A stretch of DNA of 38,043 nt from JAPLMW01 sp964619675 (lineage in GTDB: Bacteria > Planctomycetota > Phycisphaerae > Sedimentisphaerales > UBA12454): contig CAZUEO010000026.1 in the NCBI GenBank assembly GCA_964619675.1, positions 1 to 38,043 on the forward strand, in the 5' to 3' direction. The notes under the pieces were generated by a model. The model saw only the letters and a list, made by a program, of their open reading frames with translations. It was not told the DNA's origin and did not search any database. The translations under genes were made by a program, and so were the position numbers. Shown here in pieces: positions 33,204-38,043 of this stretch. Within the stretch, counting starts at the first letter, position 1, and each line of letters begins with the position of its first letter.

Positions 33204-33776
33204 TTATAATTTTTCAATGATGTAATCAATAGTTTCTTTATCCGGGCTGCTGTCAAAGTGAGCTTTTGTCCAAATGCTTCCGATTAGAATATTCATAATA
33301 ATATCAACCTGCTGAACAGCAGAAAGTTTATCGCTCATCAGGTTCAGGTCCCTGCATTGTGTTATTAGCTGATGATACTGGTCTGTGTACCATTTCCAGA
33401 ATGAATCCAGTTTCTGTTTTACCGGCGCCCGCAGAAGCTGGGCCTGGCTGGTGAGCCGCAGCAGAAGTTTGCAGTTGACCCACTGGCCTGAGTCATTTAA
33501 TTCAAGCAGTCGTCTGATTAAAGCCTTTAATTTTTTAAGCGGATTTGCTTCTTTGGGCAATGTCTCGATGATATTCTCGTATTCGACCTGTATCGAGTCT
33601 ATAATCTCGCTGCAAAGGGCCTCTTTGCTTTTGAAATAATGATAAAAGGCACCTTTGGTAACGCCGGCAGCGGTTATTATGTCGTCGATTGTTGTTTCGC
33701 TGTAGCCGTGCGTGCTGAAGAGGTTTTTTGCAGCGGCGGAAATTTTCTGTTTCGTGGTTATTTTAGCGGTGCTCAT
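33204..33776 (-). CDS. TetR/AcrR family transcriptional regulator
   Basis: The 190-residue protein has the N-terminal TetR helix-turn-helix: KISAAAKNLFSTHGYSETT, then IITAAGVTKGAFYHYFKSKEAL. The C-terminal ligand domain has no recognisable specificity, though RLLLRLTSQAQL resembles the TetR_C region of several repressors. I chose ATG 33774-33776 (MSTAKITTK) over one 36 bases further up because it gives the usual N-terminus. It overlaps the end of the APH-family gene by 14 bases, so the two are cotranscribed and probably translationally coupled. It is likely to regulate its own operon, but no clear operator palindrome is seen at that promoter. Confidence 0.9.
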   Translation of the reverse strand: MSTAKITTKQKISAAAKNLFSTHGYSETTIDDIITAAGVTKGAFYHYFKSKEALCSEIIDSIQVEYENIIETLPKEANPLKKLKALIRRLLELNDSGQWVNCKLLLRLTSQAQLLRAPVKQKLDSFWKWYTDQYHQLITQCRDLNLMSDKLSAVQQVDIIMNILIGSIWTKAHFDSSPDKETIDYIIEKL

Positions 33777-34824
33777 CGGGCAGGTCCTGCAGAGAATGTT
33801 CAATGGCTTCATAAATGGTTTTATGGTTTTTGTCTATCCACAGGCATTTGCGCTGAATCATCTTGAGAAAATCCGCTCCTGAAAGATTTGCAAAGAATCC
33901 TGTTGTCGCTATCGGCAGAACGGATTCGGCGATAAGGGTTTCAATCATTAAATTCGACAGGGTTTTCAATTCGTTTTCCTGGAGTTTTTTTGCCTCGCAA
34001 TATCCGTGGATAAAATGCACGAGTTTTGACTGGTCGAGGTAATCCGGCCAGTCGGCAGGATTTGGCCGACCGCCGACAATAGAGAACTGCAATGCGCCGT
34101 TTGCAAGGTCGGTCATAGGAGAAGAGACCTTCAGCGAGTCGAAGTCAACGACGGCAATGATTTTTCCGCCTGCAAACAGCATATTGCCCGGATGCCAGTC
34201 GCCGTGGACAATCTGCTGAGGCCAGTCGTCAAAACCGAGCTGGTTTACGTTTACGCTTGAGTTATTGTAAATCGTCATCAGCGACTCGATTGTTTTTCGC
34301 AGTGATGCGTTGGCGTGGTCGTTATTTTTCTCCGAGCCGATTTTTTTAAGGTGCCCCCGCACGGCACGCGAGTCGTGAAAGCTGTCTTTCAGAGGTATCA
34401 GCTTATATGAAAAATCGCTCAAAAACTTATGGAATTTTGCAAGGACCGTACCGGCGTCGACAATAGATTCAGTTCTTCCGTCAAAACGACTGCCGTTGAC
34501 AAACTCAAAAAGTTCGTAGAGATGATTGTCCTGCTCAAGAAAGGTATTGCTTTTTTCGCGTGTGGAGACAATGCCGGCAACAGGGAAGTTTTTCTCTTTC
34601 AGATGCTGCTGGACCGCATGTGCAAAAGCGACACGATAGCGGTCGTCCTTGTCTTTGGCGCGTCTTTTTAGCAGGTATCTGCCGGTATCGGATACGATAA
34701 TCTGTTTTGGTGCGCGGCTGTTGCCGGCGATGAGCGGCTTTACCTGCTGGATAATGCCGATATCGTAATGGCTCAAAACAAGAGCCATCTCCTGCGATGT
34801 AAAATGGGCACCGCCTTTGGGCAT
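33763..34824 (-). CDS. Aminoglycoside phosphotransferase-family (APH/ChoK-like) kinase
   Basis: The 353-residue protein has the fold of APH-type small-molecule kinases. The catalytic loop HGDWHPGN is at 207-214 and the Mg-binding VVDFDS at 225-230; the ATP lysine is probably in YLLKRRA. The overall pattern, including LYELFEFVNGSRF and AGTVLAKFHKFL, resembles homoserine-kinase-II, CotS-type and related phosphotransferases more than true antibiotic-resistance enzymes. A GTGGAG ribosome site precedes the ATG, with a promoter further up. It forms a two-gene unit with the TetR regulator, so the kinase may act on an inducible small molecule; the substrate is unknown. Confidence 0.85.
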   Translation of the reverse strand: MPKGGAHFTSQEMALVLSHYDIGIIQQVKPLIAGNSRAPKQIIVSDTGRYLLKRRAKDKDDRYRVAFAHAVQQHLKEKNFPVAGIVSTREKSNTFLEQDNHLYELFEFVNGSRFDGRTESIVDAGTVLAKFHKFLSDFSYKLIPLKDSFHDSRAVRGHLKKIGSEKNNDHANASLRKTIESLMTIYNNSSVNVNQLGFDDWPQQIVHGDWHPGNMLFAGGKIIAVVDFDSLKVSSPMTDLANGALQFSIVGGRPNPADWPDYLDQSKLVHFIHGYCEAKKLQENELKTLSNLMIETLIAESVLPIATTGFFANLSGADFLKMIQRKCLWIDKNHKTIYEAIEHSLQDLPDEHR

Positions 34825-34856
34825 AAAAACTCCACAAAACTCAATCCGGCTGGTAT

Positions 34857-34885
34857 ATAATGAGGTAGAAACGGAGATTAGTCAA
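34857..34885 (-). promoter_or_regulatory. Candidate promoter of the APH-kinase/tetR unit
   Basis: On the minus strand TTGACT (34880-34885) and CATTAT (34857-34862) are 17 bp apart, about 33 bp before the start codon. Confidence 0.55.
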
Positions 34886-34904
34886 TGCAAATTACGGGAT
34901 GAGG

Positions 34905-36140
34905 TTATTTTGAAGTAAAGAGGAATATAACCAGCAGCACGAGTACGGCGATAACCGAAACCAGAATGGTTATAATCACCTTGTAGTTGCTGATGGACTG
35001 TATGTACTGAATTTTTCCTTCTGAATCCGGTTCATTCTCGATAGGCTGGCCCTGCTGAAGCTGCTCGAGCTCGCCGAGATTGAATTTTTTTCTCGCTCTC
35101 AGCGGCGGTTCGCCTCTGCTGACTGCATCGAGGTCTGTCAGGAGCTCCTGGGCGGATTCGTATCTGTCGTGTTTTCGTTTGGCCATCATAACCTCGATAA
35201 CCTCAGACACTCCCGCTGACAGAGACGTGTTTATATGGTCGGGCGGAATCAGCGGTTCTCTCAAATGCTTTCTCATTACTTCGGCGGGAGTTGAAGCATC
35301 AAAAGGCACTCTGCCGGTAACCATATGGTAGAAAGTTGCGCCGAGCGAATAAATATCGCTTCGTGCGTCAATGTCCATTTCGCCTTTTATCTGTTCCGGT
35401 GAAATATAGTATGGCGTTCCGAAGGCCTTGCCTGCCTCGCTTTTGGCCATCTGAATATCGTCTGTAGCACGGGCAAGACCGAGGTCTGCCAGCTTAACTA
35501 TTCCTGTGGTGTTAATCATTATGTTCTTTGGCTTTACGTCCCTGTGAATAAGCCCTCGCTCGTGAGCGTGCGCCAGCGCTCTTGCCACCTGTGTTATAAC
35601 CTCTATTGCTTCGGCTTCAGAGAAGATTTTGCCTTTTGACAGGTCTTCGTAAAGGGTTTTGCCCTCGACGTATTCCATTACGAAATAGTGATAACCGCCG
35701 GCTTCGCCTACGTCGTAAGCCGCGACGATATTATTGTGATTTAGCTTGGCTGCCGCCTTGCCTTCCTTATAAAACCGCTGGACGTAATCGGGGTTCTCGC
35801 TGAACCTTCGGGGCAGGATTTTTACGGCAACGACACGGTCAAGACTGAGCTGCTTTGCCTTGTAAACGATAGCCATAGCGCCGGCGCCGAGCTTGCCGAG
35901 AATTTTGTAACCTGGAATTTGTTCCGCTGCATCTTTGCCTTCTTTTGCTAACCCCTTTATTCTCTTTGCCTGGTTTGGAGTGATGAAGCGGTTGGATATC
36001 AGGAGCCGCTCAAGTGTGCTCGGGTTTTCCTGCGCCTGGTGTCTGAACTGCTTTTTACAATGGGCTAATTCTTCTTCGCTGCAAAGTCCCTGGTCGAGAA
36101 CCAGCTTGCCGAAAATAGAATCATAATTTGTTTCGTTCAT
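34905..36140 (-). CDS. Membrane-anchored Hanks-type serine/threonine protein kinase
   Basis: The 411-residue protein has a 75-residue N-terminal extension, a complete kinase domain (about 78-345) and a C-terminal membrane helix (about 388-408), so the kinase faces the cytoplasm with almost nothing outside. Key residues are the Gly loop LGAGAMAIV, K107 in VAVKIL, E126, HRDVKPKN with D201, and APE-loop SPEQ. The metal-binding motif is DLG (219-221) rather than DFG, a common bacterial variant that should be active. The N-terminal segment (LVLDQGLCSEEELAHCKKQF...LISNRFITPNQAKRI) resembles helical segments in other planctomycete kinases. No sensor domain or partner phosphatase is nearby. The radical SAM gene ends 18 bases upstream on the same strand. 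Confidence 0.93.
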   Translation of the reverse strand: MNETNYDSIFGKLVLDQGLCSEEELAHCKKQFRHQAQENPSTLERLLISNRFITPNQAKRIKGLAKEGKDAAEQIPGYKILGKLGAGAMAIVYKAKQLSLDRVVAVKILPRRFSENPDYVQRFYKEGKAAAKLNHNNIVAAYDVGEAGGYHYFVMEYVEGKTLYEDLSKGKIFSEAEAIEVITQVARALAHAHERGLIHRDVKPKNIMINTTGIVKLADLGLARATDDIQMAKSEAGKAFGTPYYISPEQIKGEMDIDARSDIYSLGATFYHMVTGRVPFDASTPAEVMRKHLREPLIPPDHINTSLSAGVSEVIEVMMAKRKHDRYESAQELLTDLDAVSRGEPPLRARKKFNLGELEQLQQGQPIENEPDSEGKIQYIQSISNYKVIITILVSVIAVLVLLVIFLFTSK

Positions 36141-36158
36141 TACGCTTCCGTAAGGTTT

Positions 36159-37175
36159 TTAGTTGTAGCAATCTCTTGGGCCAATTATCTGTCGCAATTG
36201 TCCTTTGTCAAAGAAAAATTGCCTTAAATCAGTGCATAAATGGCACTTATCAGCATATAATCGGCGTTTTTTGTAGCCTGATTTAGTCGCTTTTTCCAGT
36301 AAACTCACAGGTCCGCTGTTAAATAATACGTTCAAAAACTCTTCGTTGGCGGGATTGAATCTCTGCCATAGTTCATCGAGCGGTTTTTTATTTATATTTC
36401 CAATGATAATTCCGCTACAGACGCCGTTGAAAACATTGCCGAACGGGTCGATATGAACTGATTTTGAGTTTAAAAACGCCTTTTTACAATTTTCTGCTGA
36501 AATTTGCTCAACTTCTTTATCTGCAAGCTGTTGTGCCAATCTGCCTGCCGCTTTGCCGGTGAATCGAAAAGGGTATTGTTTGTAGGATTCCAAAAACAGG
36601 TTTAATTTCTGGTCTTCCGAAAGGCCGGCCAGCTGGGGAGGTTCTTTGAGATACTGCTGCCAGCGGAAAAGTACTCTGTCGGCGCCAAATACCTGGCAGG
36701 CGATTTCGTAAAGCAGCTTAACCTTGCTGTAATCCACAAATTCGGCGTGAAAGGGGTCATAACTGATTTTCAGCCTGCTTACGTTATGAGAATTCAGAAA
36801 GCTGAGCCTTTCGATTATTTCTGCTCGGTCCCCAGCCCAATAGCCGTTTGTTTCTATTATGTCCGCAGGGCCGAGATTAAGTTTTGCCGCTGTCTGAAGT
36901 AACTGTTGAAGGTGCTGCCAGTATAAAAATGGCTCGCCGCCGGTTATGTGAATTTTGGCTCGCGCACCCGCGATACGAATCAATCCCTGCCAGGCTGCGA
37001 CGGCATTTTCAATGCTCATAAGCCCCGATTTTTGAGGGCCGCAATTATAATAGCAGAATTCACATTGTGCGGGACATTGATACGTCAATAGCAGCCCAGC
37101 CGAAGTCCATAGTTTCAGTTTGGGCTCGTCAGGGGCCGCTATTTTGTTGTATGCATTGTCGTTTAACCCAGGCAT
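36159..37175 (-). CDS. Radical SAM protein with C-terminal Cys-rich (SPASM/twitch-like) region
   Basis: The 338-residue protein binds a 4Fe-4S cluster through C34-x3-C38-x2-C41 in LTYQCPAQCEFCYYNCG and uses S-adenosylmethionine; the GGEP motif is in HITGGEPFLYW. The C-terminal region holds further cysteines (ENCKKAF, FNGVCSG, DKCHLCTDL) that may bind an auxiliary cluster, as in SPASM or twitch enzymes. The pattern VHIDPFGNVFNG...IIIGNI is typical of such C-terminal domains. Substrate is unknown; I see no convincing precursor peptide beside it. The start may be ATG 37175 or the in-frame TTG at 37184; neither has a good ribosome site. It may be cotranscribed with the kinase gene. Confidence 0.85.
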   Translation of the reverse strand: MPGLNDNAYNKIAAPDEPKLKLWTSAGLLLTYQCPAQCEFCYYNCGPQKSGLMSIENAVAAWQGLIRIAGARAKIHITGGEPFLYWQHLQQLLQTAAKLNLGPADIIETNGYWAGDRAEIIERLSFLNSHNVSRLKISYDPFHAEFVDYSKVKLLYEIACQVFGADRVLFRWQQYLKEPPQLAGLSEDQKLNLFLESYKQYPFRFTGKAAGRLAQQLADKEVEQISAENCKKAFLNSKSVHIDPFGNVFNGVCSGIIIGNINKKPLDELWQRFNPANEEFLNVLFNSGPVSLLEKATKSGYKKRRLYADKCHLCTDLRQFFFDKGQLRQIIGPRDCYN

Positions 37176-37440
37176 TTTTGTCAAAAGGTGATTTTTTTAA
37201 AAAAATAATCTTAGCTGTTTAGCTTCAAGTGCAGATTTTATGGGACAAAATACTGTCCGGTCAGGCCCCGGTCACGCAACACCAATATAATGTATTTTTA
37301 CCGTAATGCAAGCAATATATAGTAGTATTTGTTATAGGTCTTTAAGTTTTTATTTATAACAGAGTTAAAGAAAAATTGCGCTTTGTTCCGATATTGCTTA
37401 GAGTGATTTTACTAAGGTGGTTTTTTTGGAGATACAAAAA

Positions 37441-37593
37441 GTGAGCAAGCGAGAAATAATTGATTTTATCTGCCAGATTAACCGTACTGCGAAGCCCGAA
37501 TTTTTGGCTCGTTTTCCCGTTTCGGAATTGAGCAAATATCTCGACCATCTTATGGAAATCGACACAAAGGAAGTGCAGCTCGTAGAGGCCTAA
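37441..37593 (+). CDS. Small conserved-looking protein, 50 residues
   Basis: A GTG start at 37441 with GGAG at 37428-37431 opens a 50-codon frame beginning VSKREIIDFICQINRTAKP and continuing FLARFPVSELSKYLDHLMEID. The composition is that of a soluble helical protein: charged residues alternate with Leu, Ile and Phe. It has no signal peptide or membrane segment. I do not recognise a function. It lies divergently from the radical SAM gene, but nothing in it resembles a modified-peptide precursor (no Gly-rich or repetitive core, one Cys). An in-frame TTG at 37426 is an alternative start. An 89-codon frame on the opposite strand is a poorer candidate. Confidence 0.65.
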   Translation: MSKREIIDFICQINRTAKPEFLARFPVSELSKYLDHLMEIDTKEVQLVEA

Positions 37594-37737
37594 AGCCAGC
37601 CGGCCAAAATGAGCGGCCCGCAATTACCTGAAATTACCAAATTCCCTCCTAAAAATTCTGTCCAGTGACAAAATCGGCCTTGTAACTGTCACTCCCGCAA
37701 AATTATCCAAAATTTTCCCACCTCAAAAAACCTGAAT

Positions 37738-37759
37738 GATTAGTTAAAATTAACTAATC
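37738..37759. promoter_or_regulatory. 22-bp perfect palindrome, likely operator
   Basis: The arms GATTAGTTAA (37738-37747) and TTAACTAATC (37750-37759) are perfectly complementary around AA. The size and symmetry suit a dimeric repressor or activator. It lies about 90 bp upstream of a TTGACT (37847-37852) and about 190 bp before the exported-protein start. No T-run follows, so it is not a typical terminator. Confidence 0.65.
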
Positions 37760-37766
37760 TGAAATG

Positions 37767-37811
37767 ATTACATCAAGAACAATTACATCAATTCTGATGA
37801 CATCAATAATA
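37767..37811. repeat. Three 15-bp tandem repeats (iteron-like)
   Basis: Three exactly contiguous 15-bp units share AT(T/G)ACATCAA followed by five variable bases: 37767-37781, 37782-37796 and 37797-37811. With 15-bp phasing they could bind an activator array. They begin 7 bases after the palindrome and lie in the 353-bp gene-free region 37594-37946. Confidence 0.75.
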
Positions 37812-37946
37812 AAATCACAAAAAACTGAAAAATGTGCAGAATTCTCTTGACTTTTAAATCGGTTTAATAATAATCAATAAGGATAAATTCACAGAACAGA
37901 GTAGAGAAGGCACGTGTAAAAAAGTAAAAAAATAAAGGAGGAAACT

Positions 37947-38043
37947 ATGAAAACAGAAAAGCTAATTTCAATTCTTCTGGCGATTCTTTTTGTCAGCAGT
38001 GCAAACGCAGGATTTCCATACCGCCTGCAGAAAGACCGTCAAA
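37947..38043 (+). CDS. Exported protein, N-terminal part only (cut by window end)
   Basis: ATG 37947 follows a perfect AGGAGG. The 32 visible residues are a classic signal peptide: MKTEKLIS, hydrophobic ILLAILFVSS, then cleavage after ANA before GFPYRLQKD. The mature protein lies outside the window, so its function cannot be told. The upstream region has a palindrome, three 15-bp tandem repeats and TTGACT at 37847-37852, suggesting tight regulation. Whether this protein also carries a VPTVSEWG tail should be checked in the adjoining sequence. Confidence 0.8.
   Translation, partial: MKTEKLISILLAILFVSSANAGFPYRLQKDRQ

Noticed and set aside
37175..37593. The 50-residue protein as a precursor peptide for the divergent radical SAM enzyme
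   Set aside because: It is on the opposite strand, looks like a folded helical protein, and has no repetitive, Gly-rich or Cys-rich core.
37354..37623. 89-codon frame on the minus strand
   Set aside because: The plus-strand 50-codon frame at 37441-37593 has a ribosome site and a more protein-like composition.
37767..37811. Three 15-bp tandem repeats as a CRISPR array or replication origin iterons
   Set aside because: The units are too short and contiguous for CRISPR, and there is no DnaA box cluster or rep gene nearby.

Overview
This 38-kb window looks like chromosomal DNA of a planctomycete, most likely class Phycisphaerae (Sedimentisphaerales-like). That placement is inference. It rests on two secreted proteins with dockerin-like C-termini of the DFADFA type, a PQQ-repeat/DUF11-like/LamG mosaic protein, a membrane-anchored Hanks-type kinase, Kdo genes showing an LPS-type envelope, and frequent TTG starts. 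I see no rRNA, tRNA, CRISPR array or complete insertion sequence.

Layout. (1) 1-1528: an orphan DUF6602-like protein (minus strand), then 477 bp of non-coding DNA holding a 9-bp minisatellite and a 14-bp inverted repeat. (2) 1529-6588: a tight operon uvrB-nadC-birA-lpdA. (3) 6655-11541: a membrane glycosyltransferase 2 and a large secreted mosaic protein, each with a good promoter, ending in a terminator. (4) 11722-21353: a ten-gene colinear run, DUF502-hpf-ptsN-ptsH-ptsI-DUF2344-rng-kdsD-kdsC-lptC-like. It rearranges the enterobacterial kdsD-kdsC-lptC...hpf-ptsN-npr neighbourhood and carries a PTS phosphorelay with no sugar-transport subunit nearby. (5) 21354-27403: the accessory island and most interesting part. 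It holds an apolipoprotein N-acyltransferase-like membrane domain without its catalytic half, three secreted proteins ending in near-identical VPTVSEWG-type sorting tails, an exosortase with Cys/Arg/His catalytic residues (XrtH-like), and an overlapping membrane partner. Duplicated non-coding leaders, one pair with a 74-bp perfect match, are interspersed. (6) 27430-31949: etfB-etfA-acyl-CoA dehydrogenase-HAD phosphatase operon. (7) 31963-33171: a secreted seven-repeat RCC1-like protein with a dockerin-like end. (8) 33204-37175, minus strand: TetR regulator and APH-family kinase (overlapping), Ser/Thr kinase, radical SAM protein. (9) 37441-38043: a 50-residue small protein, a regulatory-looking region (palindrome plus three 15-bp tandem repeats), and the start of an exported protein cut by the window edge.

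How the parts fit. The island at 21.4-27.4 kb reads as a nearly self-contained protein-sorting locus: secreted substrates carry a tripartite C-tail (motif, hydrophobic helix, RRRR) that the linked exosortase would recognise at the inner membrane. The long operon upstream couples LPS-core biosynthesis and transport (KdsD, KdsC, LptC-like) with regulatory PTS proteins, ribosome hibernation (HPF) and RNA processing (RNase G), so envelope construction and growth-state control probably share one transcript.
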